Origin: Geminicoccaceae bacterium
GTDB lineage: Bacteria > Pseudomonadota > Alphaproteobacteria > Geminicoccales > Geminicoccaceae
Length of the DNA: 64,000 nt
Reading direction: 5' to 3'
Assembly: GCA_028285265.1 (NCBI GenBank)
Contig: JANQPX010000051.1
Coordinates: forward strand, 1-64,000
A model generated the notes under the pieces. The model had not been told where the DNA came from and ran no database searches. It worked only from the letters and a program-made list of their open reading frames with translations. The translations under genes were made by a program, and so were the position numbers. Below, in pieces: positions 16,879 through 26,400 of the stretch (the stretch's first letter is position 1; every line of letters starts with the position of its first letter).

Positions 16879-18144
16879 CTAGGCGGCATGCCTCCTCGGC
16901 GCTGCCTGAGCCGCCACGCGATCTAGATGAGCGATCACATGGTCGGCCAGATCATAGGCATCGGCGCCGGCGCCATCGATCAGCGTGGACTTGCGGCGAC
17001 GCATAAAGGGCAGGCCCATCGCGAAGAGGCCGGGTGCGTCGACGATGCCACCGTCATGTCGGAGAAGACCTTTCCGGTCCAGCACGGGCACCTGCAGCCA
17101 GGAATAATCCGGCCGATAGCCCGTCGCCCACAGCACGGACGAAATGGCGCCACCGGTCAGATCAGCCTCCAGGCGCGGCGATGCTGGGATCTTTGTGGGC
17201 TCCGGACGATGCGCCGAGGGCAGGCCATCGAGACCGGCCTCCGCTGCCCAGCGGTCGATCTGGTCGAGAAGGCGGTTCATTTTGAGATCCGCAAGCGCGC
17301 ATTGGTTGGCGAGGGAACCCGAGAACATCGCGCGCCCGTCCCGATGGCCGGAGACGCGGCCGACGACCTCGACACCCGCATCCATCAGAGCGTTCAGATC
17401 CAGTGTTCGGCGATCCGGTGACCCGACCAGCTGCAGCGATGGTAGACGGCGCACCCGCTTCAGATCATCGACCTCATCGTAACGTTGATCGAAGATGCCC
17501 ATCACGTCCATCCACCACTTGATATCGTGCCCGCGATAGGCTCTCGGCATCCTTATGTGTTCGCCGAGCGAGAGTGTGACCTCCCGCCCTGATGCCTGAA
17601 GCTCCATCGCGAGCTGCACGCCTGTCGCCGATCCGCCAACCACCAGGACACCGCCTTCGGGCAGGTCCGATGGCCGCTTGTAGTCGTGGGGTGTAACTGA
17701 GAGAACGTCCCGGGGAAGCTCATCGGCAAAAGCCGGTATGTTCGGAAGATTGCAGGCGCCGCTTGCCAGGACCAGCGCGGCTCCCTGGAAGGAGCCTTGG
17801 CTCGTCTCGATCCGATAGCCTTTTTCCGTCCGGAAGACGGACCGAACCTCGGCCCCTGTGATAACTGGCGCAGCGCTCCGGGTAGCGTAGGTTTCGAAGC
17901 GCTGGATCAGCTTGGGCATGGTCATATAGCCGTTCGGATCGGGCCCTTCATAGGCAGAGCCGGGAAGCCGGCTCTGCCAGTTGGGGGTGAGAAGGCGGAG
18001 CGAGTCCCACCGTTCGGTCCGCCATGAATTCGCCACCTCGCCCCGCTCCAGGATCACGTGATCGACAGAGCGTTCAGAGAGGACGCGGCTCATGGCGAGT
18101 CCGCACTGGCCGGCGCCGATGATGACGGTCGAATAGGACTTCAT
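16879..18144 (-). CDS. Flavin-containing monooxygenase-like NAD(P)/FAD oxidoreductase
   Basis: FAD and NAD(P)H-dependent oxidoreductase (CzcO/FMO-like), 421 residues. Seen: FAD Rossmann motif VIIGAGQCGLAMS at the N-terminus, RWDSLRLLTPNWQS, NAD(P) motif VVGGSATGVQLAMEL in the middle, and ATGYRPDYSWL near the C-terminus, typical of flavin monooxygenases. I start at ATG 18144 with GGGAG 8 nt upstream; the extension to 18171 adds nine unrelated residues. It lies 27 bp after the OsmC gene, so the two are probably co-transcribed, perhaps in peroxide or sulfur-compound detoxification (inference). Confidence 0.85.
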   Translation of the reverse strand: MKSYSTVIIGAGQCGLAMSRVLSERSVDHVILERGEVANSWRTERWDSLRLLTPNWQSRLPGSAYEGPDPNGYMTMPKLIQRFETYATRSAAPVITGAEVRSVFRTEKGYRIETSQGSFQGAALVLASGACNLPNIPAFADELPRDVLSVTPHDYKRPSDLPEGGVLVVGGSATGVQLAMELQASGREVTLSLGEHIRMPRAYRGHDIKWWMDVMGIFDQRYDEVDDLKRVRRLPSLQLVGSPDRRTLDLNALMDAGVEVVGRVSGHRDGRAMFSGSLANQCALADLKMNRLLDQIDRWAAEAGLDGLPSAHRPEPTKIPASPRLEADLTGGAISSVLWATGYRPDYSWLQVPVLDRKGLLRHDGGIVDAPGLFAMGLPFMRRRKSTLIDGAGADAYDLADHVIAHLDRVAAQAAPRRHAA

Positions 18145-18171
18145 GACGCTCGCTCCCCAATCATGTGCCAC

Positions 18172-18699
18172 TCAGGCGACGGTCACATGCACATTGGTCG
18201 GGTTGGTGATGATGTCGAAGACGGCGGAGCGTTTTTGCGACTGGGCGACCAGCGCCTTGATCTCATCGTCGGTCGCATCCGCATCGACGTCGAAGCTGAT
18301 GCGGATCGCGCTGAAGCCGTTCCTGACCTCATGGTCGATTCCCATGATGCCGGCCAGATCCATGTCACCCTCGAGCGTCGCCTTCACGCGGTGCAGCTGG
18401 ATGCCGCGATGCTGTGCCACCGAGGCGACGCCCGCGGTCAGGCAGCTGGCGAGGCCGCTCAGCACGATCTCGACCGGGGTCGCTCCTTGATCCTTCGCGG
18501 CGAACTGCTCGGGATGATCGGCATCGATGGTAAAAGCCTGCTTGCGTCCCTGCTCCTCGCCAAGGCCGAAAAAGCTCTCGATCGTCGAGCGGCTGTGGGT
18601 GCCTTCCACCCATTCGCAGCTTGCACGCCATTTGAACTGACCGGCCTCGGGCGCAGCCTCGAGTGCCTCGCGGGCGTCCAGAAGAGCGGCAACATTCAC
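18172..18699 (-). CDS. OsmC family protein
   Basis: Peroxiredoxin-like OsmC/Ohr superfamily protein, about 175 residues. Seen: GTHSRSTIESFFGLG, TPVEIVLSGLASCLTAGVAS with the second reactive cysteine, and LVAQSQKRSAVFDIITNPTN. Homologues normally begin some 12 residues before GTG 18699; the frame continues upstream as TENTATKTIDNGVN preceded by a CTG codon at 18736-18738, so the original ATG may have been lost and the N-terminus is uncertain. First gene of the OsmC-monooxygenase pair. Function as an organic hydroperoxide reductase is family knowledge. Confidence 0.8.
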   Translation of the reverse strand: MNVAALLDAREALEAAPEAGQFKWRASCEWVEGTHSRSTIESFFGLGEEQGRKQAFTIDADHPEQFAAKDQGATPVEIVLSGLASCLTAGVASVAQHRGIQLHRVKATLEGDMDLAGIMGIDHEVRNGFSAIRISFDVDADATDDEIKALVAQSQKRSAVFDIITNPTNVHVTVA

Positions 18700-18738
18700 G
18701 CCATTGTCGATGGTCTTGGTCGCGGTGTTCTCGGTCAG

Positions 18739-19087
18739 CCTCGCAAATTGATTGCGCCAGGCACAGGACTAGTGTTTTTGGAAGCAGCTGACGAATTAGT
18801 AGAAAAAAAGTCCACAATTGTCATTCCAACGTCAAATGTTTGGCGCATCGCTGGCATAGATGAGCGCTTTACTTCTCCCCATAGCGAATGGACTTGATCG
18901 CCAGCGCGTTCGATGTCCAGCCATGACCGTCCTGTCGATAGCATGGGATCGCGCCAGAAAATCGTCTGTCCTGATGGATGCCCAGGACTGGATGTCGTCA
19001 GCGCGGTTGGGGTAATCATCTAGCGAAGCTCTTCGCAACTCAATTGCAACCGTAGCGGTAGTCGAGGGTAGCGAAGGAACGGCTCTA
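18739..19087. other. Intergenic region left of IS630 element
   Basis: About 350 bp without a supported gene. Slightly AT-richer than its neighbours, especially 18770-18840. No tRNA, terminator or promoter was recognised. The TA at 19086-19087 is the left target dinucleotide of the IS630 insertion. Confidence 0.4.
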
Positions 19088-19100
19088 GAGCCAAATCCGA

Positions 19101-19664
19101 TCAATCACGGTCGTATCCTGCAGCTGAGAAATAGTTCTGGCACTCATTAGGGCTGAACAGATCGATAGCTTTGGCAATTGCTTGCCAGAGATCATCGATT
19201 GTTCTCGCCGCGACCTTTTTGAGGAAAGCCTTCATCTTCGAGAAGGCCATTTCGATGGGATTAAAGTCAGGACTGTAAGGCGGCAGGAACTTAAGCCTTG
19301 CGCCTGCAGCTTCAATCGCTTCCCGGACGGCAACCGGCTTATGGGCAGGGAGATTATCCATGACGACGATGTCTCCTGGGGACAAGGTGGGAACCAAGAC
19401 CTGATCGACATAGGCGAGGAAGGCAGCGTCATGCATTGGACCATCCAACACCATGGGTGCGGTCATGCCTTCTAAGCGGAGAGCGCCGACGAAGGTCGTG
19501 GTTTTCCAGTGGCCGTGCGGAACAGGTGCCCGACAGCGTTCGCCTCGAGGCGCTCGTCCATAACGCCTGGCCATCTTGGTTGATGTCCCGGTTTCATCGA
19601 TGAACACCAGACGCTCCGGCTCAAGATCGATTTGGGCGTCGAACCAGGCCTGCCGTCGGCGCAA
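19101..19664 (-). CDS. IS630 transposase, C-terminal DDE catalytic part
   Basis: 187 residues containing the DDE catalytic core: FIDETGTSTKMARRYGRAPR (first D), IVVMDNLPAHKPVAVREAI (second D) and LPPYSPDFNPIEMAFSKMK (final E). The frame is open upstream to the A8 tract, giving KKTAHATELQRPDVLRRRQA in continuity with the N-terminal part. It is probably made by slippage on the A8 run, or the element carries a one-base insertion and is dead. Confidence 0.85.
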   Translation of the reverse strand: MRRRQAWFDAQIDLEPERLVFIDETGTSTKMARRYGRAPRGERCRAPVPHGHWKTTTFVGALRLEGMTAPMVLDGPMHDAAFLAYVDQVLVPTLSPGDIVVMDNLPAHKPVAVREAIEAAGARLKFLPPYSPDFNPIEMAFSKMKAFLKKVAARTIDDLWQAIAKAIDLFSPNECQNYFSAAGYDRD

Positions 19665-19668
19665 AACG

Positions 19669-20046
19669 TCAGGGCGCTGTAGCTCGGTGGCGTGCGCGGT
19701 TTTTTTTATAGGTCATGTCGTGACGATCAAGCAGACGCCAGATCGAACTTGGCGCCACACGTAGGCCGTGGGTTTGTTGGATATAATCGGCCAGCTCAGC
19801 AAGCGTGCGATCCGAGTTCTTCGCCAACGTCACGACCTCATCAGCATACGCTTCGAGCCGGTGCGAGCGATGATCGCAGCCTCGCGCACGTGGTTGAACG
19901 CTGCCGGTACGTCGCTTCTGGTCGACCCATTTCATCGCAGTCGAGGGAGCGACCTGAAAGAGCTTCGCAGCTGACCGCCGCGACATCCCACCTTCGACAG
20001 CTGATATCAGCCGTTCACGTAAATCCGTCGAAAGAGACTTTGGCAT
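19669..20046 (-). CDS. IS630 transposase, N-terminal part (helix-turn-helix)
   Basis: 125-residue first frame of the transposase. LRERLISAVEGGMSRRSAAK and FQVAPSTAMKWVDQ form the first HTH; LAELADYIQQTHGLRVAPSS and IWRLLDRHDMTYKK the second. The frame ends shortly after a run of eight A residues (minus strand, about 19693-19700), where the reading frame of the catalytic part is +1. With seven A residues the two parts would be one protein. Confidence 0.85.
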   Translation of the reverse strand: MPKSLSTDLRERLISAVEGGMSRRSAAKLFQVAPSTAMKWVDQKRRTGSVQPRARGCDHRSHRLEAYADEVVTLAKNSDRTLAELADYIQQTHGLRVAPSSIWRLLDRHDMTYKKNRARHRATAP

Positions 20047-20157
20047 AAGGGCTGGCCTCCTTCACCAGCCCCTATCTTGAATCAGATAACTACCAAAATG
20101 GGAATCCCTAATGATTCCAAATGGTTAAATTTTGCTCTAGTGCAGGGTGCTTTAATT

Positions 20158-20376
20158 TTATTTTGAACTTGTCTGATAATAGAGCCGCTTTCCGATAGCC
20201 GATGATGGCGCATCGCGCGAGGCCATGTCTCGGTCGATCTTGAAATAGGTGTCCGTCGTAAGGCTTTCTGGAACAGATGGTGAAGAACAATCGCCACAAC
20301 AGACAAGCTTGTTCATGTCCAGATCGGCAGCATCAATTTTTTTGGCGAGGCAACGTGACGATGCCCGCCAGGTCAC
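20158..20376 (-). CDS. Small hypothetical protein
   Basis: A 72-residue frame starting at GTG 20376, next to the stop of the exported protein upstream and ending 20 bp short of the IS630 right end. It contains a CCGDC cysteine cluster in MNKLVCCGDCSSPS. No family recognised. It could be a real small gene in the same transcript or a chance frame; the IS insertion may have removed its original continuation. Confidence 0.25.
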   Translation of the reverse strand: MTWRASSRCLAKKIDAADLDMNKLVCCGDCSSPSVPESLTTDTYFKIDRDMASRDAPSSAIGKRLYYQTSSK

Positions 20377-20378
20377 TA

Positions 20379-21695
20379 CTACTGAGGCTTCTCGAGCCGG
20401 ATAGCTGCGTCAGATGTAGCAAGATATTCGACATTCCGGTTCTGATCGCGGACCAGAAAATACAACCATCCATCAGACCGGAATTGAGGAAACAGGGCAA
20501 ATTGGCCGGGCTGCATTTTAGTCATCTGCTGAACTCTTCCGTTCATGAGATCAACAAGCCAGATATCGGATGATTTCCCGTCCATGACGCTCTCGCTTGT
20601 TGAGGATTGCTGTTCGACGGCGTGGCTTTCGGCTTGGGTGCTGCTCTCATGGTGATGAACGGCAACAAAACGTTCGTCATAAGATACCGTTGCCCGGCCT
20701 CCGCTCAAGCAGATCGTGCCTGCATTGCTGGCCTCGATATCCGGTTCGATTGGATCGATTATAGTCAAGAGTCTGATCCGGTACCCCTCCTGCCTCGTTC
20801 CGTCTTCGCTCGAAATGCGGCCCACGAGCATGCGGCGCGAAGGCGACGTCGCCCAATCGCCTTCGAAAGGTATTGTCATCGTAACCGGCTCTTGAAACTC
20901 GAACCCATTACCAGTGTTGAACGCGGCATGAAGCTCCAAGCTCGCATTGGACTTCGCGAATGGTTCAATCGATGGATCGGCATGCGAACGGCCTTCTTTG
21001 GACACGCTATATTCAGCGGGTAAGTCAATGAAGTCCCGACCGTTGTATGGCGAAATGGAACGGACCTGGTCATAGCGGGCGGGGCGGTTTCGATCACCGC
21101 AGGCTTCCGCTTCGGCATAGTGGAGCGTCAACGCGTCATCCGGCGGAAAGAAGACCGTCGAATAACGACAAGTCCAGAAAATCTCGTCTCGTCCCCATAA
21201 AGCCTCACCGTCGGGATTGAACAGAATGCGGCTTTCGCCGGGTACAAGAACATTTTTTTTGCTATCGAGAAAGTTATGAATCAACCGGACCGGCTCCGCA
21301 CCGTCGTCAGACCTTCTCTTCGGTACCATGGCTGCGAGGGCACCGTCCGGAGAAATCGTCATCCATCGCGTTCCGGTGACATCGATCTCCTTGATAATCC
21401 TGATTGTCTGATCGAAGGGCTCGGTCCAACCTGCAGCACCTTCGATCGACGTGGCCTCGGGATAGCTTGAGAAGCATGTCTCCGGGTCCGAATTAGGGTC
21501 AGGGCAAGTGAACATGCTCAGCCCATTGTCCTCGTTAATGGCGGCCATGCCCTCGAATTGCATCTCCGATATATAGTCTTTGAGCTCGTCAGTGATATGT
21601 GTCTGACACTGCGCAACTTCTTGGCTGAGGCCGTTCGAAATCGATGAGACTAAGATGAGAACGCCAATGGCTGATCCTTGGACTGATAGATGCAC
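20379..21695 (-). CDS. Exported protein with PD40/TolB-like repeats
   Basis: 438 residues with a probable signal peptide (SAIGVLILVSSISNGLS, cleavage before QEVAQC). No catalytic motif seen. Segments such as WMTISPDGALAAMVPKRR, RILFNPDGEALWGRD, ISPYNGRDFID and LFPQFRSDGWLYFLVRDQNR resemble the D-G turns of PD40/WD40-like beta-propeller repeats (inference). Eight or more cysteines are consistent with periplasmic disulfides. It begins 37 bp after the last eCIS-coupled gene on the same strand, so it may be expressed with the injection system. Start GTG 21695 with AGGA just upstream. Function unknown. Confidence 0.6.
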   Translation of the reverse strand: MHLSVQGSAIGVLILVSSISNGLSQEVAQCQTHITDELKDYISEMQFEGMAAINEDNGLSMFTCPDPNSDPETCFSSYPEATSIEGAAGWTEPFDQTIRIIKEIDVTGTRWMTISPDGALAAMVPKRRSDDGAEPVRLIHNFLDSKKNVLVPGESRILFNPDGEALWGRDEIFWTCRYSTVFFPPDDALTLHYAEAEACGDRNRPARYDQVRSISPYNGRDFIDLPAEYSVSKEGRSHADPSIEPFAKSNASLELHAAFNTGNGFEFQEPVTMTIPFEGDWATSPSRRMLVGRISSEDGTRQEGYRIRLLTIIDPIEPDIEASNAGTICLSGGRATVSYDERFVAVHHHESSTQAESHAVEQQSSTSESVMDGKSSDIWLVDLMNGRVQQMTKMQPGQFALFPQFRSDGWLYFLVRDQNRNVEYLATSDAAIRLEKPQ

Positions 21696-21732
21696 TGTCC
21701 TGCGACTCCGAATTTGCTGAATGCTGTTGAAA

Positions 21733-22353
21733 TCAGAAACGCTTCTTGCCCTTGCCTTTCTTCCATACCCCTGCTTCGACCGGAGACGGTTTCTTTGGAC
21801 TGGAAGCTGACGCGTCGACCTCCTTTTTCAAATCCTCAAGCCGACCGACAGCCTCTTTGAGGATCGTGTTCAGGCTGTCGCGAAAACGTTCGCCGGCGCT
21901 CTCGTCCTCTTTCTTGCAGGACGCTTCGGTTGCTGGTTCAGGTTCCGGGTCGGAAGAGGTTTCGTCCGAAAGACCCGCCTCGGCCTGCAACCGCTTCAGC
22001 TCAGCAATCCACGCCTCGGCGCGGGCATGACGCGCCGGATCGCCACTCATCGCATCACCCAAAATCCCCCGAATATCACCACCGACCGCGCGCAAGCCAT
22101 CGAGCAACGCCTTCGGATCACGCCCGACCCGATCTGGATCCTGCCCACTCCAAGCGGCGAACATGCGGGTCGCGGGGTTGTCAGAATCGGTCTGCGCAGG
22201 CTGGGCGGCGTCTCCTTCGGCCTCTCGCGCTGACGTCGCCTTGATTTGCCTGACTTCTTCCAAGATATCCTTCTGCGGTACCTGGTGGTCATTCGCTGCA
22301 GCTTCCTTCGAAGCATGCTGCCGCCTTTTTGTGGGATCAGAAGACAGGGTCAA
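21733..22353 (-). CDS. Unknown hydrophilic protein coupled to the eCIS operon
   Basis: 206 residues with no recognised domain. N-terminal half is charged and likely disordered; the middle (RDPKALLDGLRAVGGDIRGI, ARAEAWIAELKRLQAEAG) and a stretch FRDSLNTILKEAVGRLEDLK are helical; the tail ends VWKKGKGKKRF, strongly basic. The predicted start is TTG 22353, whose TTGA overlap with the upstream stop indicates translational coupling. It is the last clearly coupled gene of the injection-system operon, next to the large candidate cargo, so a role as chaperone, adaptor or immunity factor is possible but unproven. Confidence 0.6.
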   Translation of the reverse strand: MTLSSDPTKRRQHASKEAAANDHQVPQKDILEEVRQIKATSAREAEGDAAQPAQTDSDNPATRMFAAWSGQDPDRVGRDPKALLDGLRAVGGDIRGILGDAMSGDPARHARAEAWIAELKRLQAEAGLSDETSSDPEPEPATEASCKKEDESAGERFRDSLNTILKEAVGRLEDLKKEVDASASSPKKPSPVEAGVWKKGKGKKRF

Positions 22354-23462
22354 AGCTCGGCTCCCATCGCTCGCACTTGCTCAGCAACAACCGGCCAAAG
22401 ATGCTCCTGATCGACCTCCTCAGCAAGTTTACAGATCATCATCATCAAATCCCCAGGCACCGAGCCTCGTCTTTGAAAGATCCAAAAGGCGGCGGTCATC
22501 GCGGCGTTCCAGGCTGCCTCGGGATCGTCGTTATCAAGCAGCGGGCGAATAGCATCGAGATGGGCACGGCCATTGTAATTCGCCTTGGCTGCCGAGTGTG
22601 CCAATACGGCGGCCATAGCTGGATCGTCGTTCTGTAGTGACGTCGCAAGTTCAACCAACTTGCAGGCTATCAGCGTCGGTGCACCGTTCTCGCGCGCCGC
22701 TGTTCCGAGATCATCGGGTAAGCCAATTCGATCAAGCCATGCCGCATCATGGCCAGCTGCCTTTCCCGCGGCAGCTTTGAGATAGGGTAGGCGATCTTGC
22801 TGGTTGTGTGGCCGTGCATGCCACGCCGTTAGCAGGACGCCTGGTTCACTCCAATGGCCAAAGGTCACAGCCTCCAAGGCGGTCTCACCCCAACCTTTGC
22901 GAGCGAGATCGTCGATGGTCTGTTGAAATGATCCACGCGGGTCATCTGGCGCCGCAATGGACAAGGCATTAGGTAAAGCTTCGGACCAAAGCATGCCTTC
23001 GAGATCGCTGCACAATGCTCTTCGCAGGTCTTCACAACCCAGCATCGCTTCAAGCGGTGCAAGGCCATCTTGGCCACCCAGCCATTCGTGCAACTCAGCC
23101 ACCTCGGAAGATCGCACCTTCGAACCCCACGCCAACCAGTCGCTGGACGATCCATGGACCTGTTTCAGGGTTGTCCAGATCGGCACCAGAGTTGCTGATG
23201 AGGCAGCAAGCATCATTTGTTCACAGAGCGTCAGATCGACGATCACGACCGGACGTTCTCGCGCTTCCACGCCCGGTAAGGCTCGGATCCCAAGAATCTG
23301 AGATGAGCTAATTTGCGCTAGTGGCCAGACATCGAGAGCCCCCACGGTGGCAAGTCTCTGCCATGTTCGCGGCATGTCAGGCGGTATAAGTCCGATCTTG
23401 GCCAATCCAGCCTGGTGCTGGCCGATATCTCGGCAGAACGCTGCCGCAGATCGCTCTTTCAT
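22350..23462 (-). CDS. Unknown alpha-helical protein coupled to the large eCIS cargo gene
   Basis: 370 residues starting at ATG 23462, which overlaps the stop of the 1396-aa gene by 4 bp (ATGA); a start at 23486 would overlap it by 28 bp. No family recognised. The protein is tryptophan-rich and mostly helical (LEAMLGCEDLRRALCSDLEG, MAAVLAHSAAKANYNGRAHL, DPEAAWNAAMTAAFWIFQRR), with a solenoid-like look in its second half and no signal peptide. Tight coupling to the candidate effector makes immunity, chaperone or loading adaptor the leading hypotheses. Confidence 0.65.
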   Translation of the reverse strand: MKERSAAAFCRDIGQHQAGLAKIGLIPPDMPRTWQRLATVGALDVWPLAQISSSQILGIRALPGVEARERPVVIVDLTLCEQMMLAASSATLVPIWTTLKQVHGSSSDWLAWGSKVRSSEVAELHEWLGGQDGLAPLEAMLGCEDLRRALCSDLEGMLWSEALPNALSIAAPDDPRGSFQQTIDDLARKGWGETALEAVTFGHWSEPGVLLTAWHARPHNQQDRLPYLKAAAGKAAGHDAAWLDRIGLPDDLGTAARENGAPTLIACKLVELATSLQNDDPAMAAVLAHSAAKANYNGRAHLDAIRPLLDNDDPEAAWNAAMTAAFWIFQRRGSVPGDLMMMICKLAEEVDQEHLWPVVAEQVRAMGAEL

Positions 23463-26400
23463 GTGAGAATCTTCTCTTTCTTCCATGTGTCGGTGGCTTT
23501 GTCGTGAAGCTCTCCCACCTTGCTCATGCGTTCCGTCTCGGGACCATCAAGAATAGAGTGTGTAAGCGCTCTACGCACTGCGGCGATTCCCTGATCCAGG
23601 CTGTCATCAAAGGCCCGCTGGATGAGGAGACGAAGCCGGTCTTCTGCAGAGGCTCGTGCATCTTGCGCCGTTTCCTCGTCGATCTCCGCCACATCAGCAT
23701 CGATCTGTGCGGCGATTGCTCGATCTTCTTCCTCGTCCAACTGTTCGTTCAATCGCTCCAGAAAGAAGTTGATCGCCTGGCGATTTGGATTGACCGAAAG
23801 ATCGCCACCTATGCGATTGATAATCTGAAGTTTTTCACGATCTGAGGCAGCGTCGATCCGATGGATGTCGGCAACAATTTCGCCGCGCATAGCGGCCGCA
23901 TGAACGGCAGTGCCCCCTGCATTTTGATGGGTCACTCGGTGGAGTAAAATCGCGCTAAGGTCCTTACCGGATTCTTTTTTGTCTTTGATTGTCCGCTCTC
24001 TGTCACGAAGTAAAATGGCTGCTGCAGTGGCGCCGGGCTGATCTTCGCCTTCAAGGACACGGGCCGTTTCACCGATCCTCGTTGCCAAGGTCTGGGCTAG
24101 TTCTTTGGGCGGGACATGATGCGACTCACGGGTCGAGCCATCTGGCTGTGTTAGCCGATCCAGATCCTCTGGGCGAGCCGGGTGGGGAGCAACAACAACT
24201 GGACCGAACTCAGGCAATCCATCGACGATCTCTTTGACCTTGAAACGCTCGCCATAGTGCTCAAGCGCTTGCTTGGTTTCGCGTGAAAACTGGCGTAGTT
24301 GTGGCCGTAGACTCCGCCGCTGCTCTCGCTGCCGGGGTGTTGCATTGCTTTCAAGCTCAGCTTGAATTTCATCGAGCAGGCCCTGCATTCGCTGCAATAT
24401 GGCCTTGGCTTCTTCAGCAGTGGCGTTGCCTTCGTGCTCCCGCAATTTCTCCTTGCCGGCGGCGATCTGTGCGGCAAGCGGGCTTGCGTCGCTGGCAAGA
24501 GTCACTCGCCCACGCTCGGGATCGATCGTCAAGGTGTGCGGTTCGCCCTCCATTGAGAAGGTTTCTACGATCAACTCGCCGTCGTCCTCTTCGCCTTCTT
24601 CGATGTCCTCCTCCCCGATCCCCAGCGCGCGCAGCAGGCTGCGGGCGCGGTCTGCCAGCCAGGCGACGACGCGGTCGATGACGCTGAGCACCATTTCCTG
24701 GAAACCGCGGATGGTGTCGGCGATTTTTTCCGGCAGATCGCCGAGGCCGAGGAAGCCGGCGAGGAAATCGATCACCGGCGTGATCAGCCGGGCAAGGGCG
24801 CCTTCCACGGCCGTGGCCATGCCGCTGATGTTGCCGGCGATGAGATCGGCAACCCCGTTGACCACGGTTTCCACCAGGCTGAAGATCCTGGCGGCATTCT
24901 CGAAGATCCATTTCAGCACCCGGAAGATAACCTCGACCGCCTGGACGATGGCGCCTGCCGGGTTGAAGAGCGCGATCACCCGCGGCGTGACCGCTCTGAT
25001 CAGGGCTTCCACCAGGTAGTCGACGGCAGCGCTGATGATCTGGTTGAGGATCTCCTGCGGGTTCAGCCGCTCCTTGATCATCTCGAAGATGCCTTCGGGC
25101 CCCTGCTCGATCAGTGTCGAGATCAGCTCATAGGCCTTTTCGAGCAGCGCCACGTTCTCCTCGCCGATATGCCTAGCCAGGATCTCGCGGATGCGCGGCC
25201 AGGTAATCCCCATCAGCTCGAGCGCGAAGGTGATGATGCTCTTCAGCGAGAAGTCACTTGGAATATTGACGCCGACGGCGCCGAGACCGGAGAACAGCCA
25301 ATCGAAGAAGCCGCCGATGATATGGTCGACAAAGTTGTCGAAAAACTTGCGAAAGCCCTCGGCCAAAGCGCTGACCAGATTATTGGCGAAGGCCAGGGGG
25401 TCGTTGGCGATATCGCTGATCACCCGCTCGATCCTGGCGACCAGCGCCCAGAACGCCGCCGGCGCGATGCCCAGGATGCGGAGGATACCTTCGATGATGA
25501 ACTTCGCCGGATCCTCGACAAACGCGGCGATCGCATCGGCGATGCGGCCGAGGATCCCGCGCGCCTCTTCGCGCAGCGCTTCGACCCGCTGCTGCACCTC
25601 GGCGACCGCCGAAATGGCGCGCTCGCGCAGGCCGCTGGTGATCTCCGTGCGCGCCGACTGAACGCGCTCGCCAAGCTGATCGAGCTGGCCGTTGAACCGC
25701 GCCTTCTCCTCCTCCGCCCAGGCGCGCAAGTTGTCAGGCAGGTAGTCGAACAGTGCATCGATCTGGTCACGAGCGTTGCTGATCAGCCGATCGCTGGTGG
25801 CAACGACCCGGTTCACATGGCCCGAGATATTGACGAGCACGGCGCAGACGTCGTCGCCGAAACGCTGTTCTGCGCGATCATATTCCTCGGTCACCCAGCC
25901 GGGCAGCCCGGTGATCGCGTCGACGACGCCTAGGATCGCACCGCCAACGCCCGAATGACGTTCGTCGATCCAGGTCTTGACCCTGGCCAGCGATTGCTCG
26001 AAGCGGGTCGAGGCGCTGTCGATGCCGGCATCCCACATCGCCATCGCGATCCGCGGCAGCTGCTGCAGCGGTCCGTTGACGGCGGTTTGCGTCTCCCTGA
26101 AGATCCGGCGCGCCTCGGTGCTGACCCGTCTGCGCGTCGCTTCTTCACTGGTGACCATACCGCCTTGCCGGCGCGCGACCGCTCTGACCGTGCTATGGCG
26201 TCCGGCCTGCAGATTTTCCAGCATCTGCTGCTGCAGTGCCGCCATGTCGGCCTGGGCATCGGCAATCGCCTGGCTTTGCGCCGCCGCGAGTTCGGCGGGC
26301 GATCGTTCGGCAAGTGCGCCGAACTCACCCTGCGCGGCCCGCGCCTCGGCGATCGGGCCGCTCTCCACGACCCGGGCCGCTGGCGTGTCCATGCCGGCCG

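Larger units (their letters stand above)
19088..20137 (-). mobile_element. IS630-family insertion sequence, about 1050 bp
   Basis: Two consecutive minus-strand frames encode an IS630/Tc1-type transposase. Outward-reading ends are GAGCCAAATCCGATCA at the left (from 19088) and GAGCAAAATTTAACCA at the right (from 20137 on the minus strand), sharing GAGC-AAAT and a final CA. Both ends are flanked by TA (19086-19087 and 20138-20139), as expected for TA target duplication in this family. Element length is normal for IS630. Confidence 0.75.

Noticed and set aside
16879..18171. Longer start of the monooxygenase at 18171
   Set aside because: Nine extra residues are unrelated to the family, and ATG 18144 has a good ribosome binding site.
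18058..18897. 279-codon plus-strand open frame
   Set aside because: Antisense of the OsmC and monooxygenase genes, which are clearly homologous on the minus strand.
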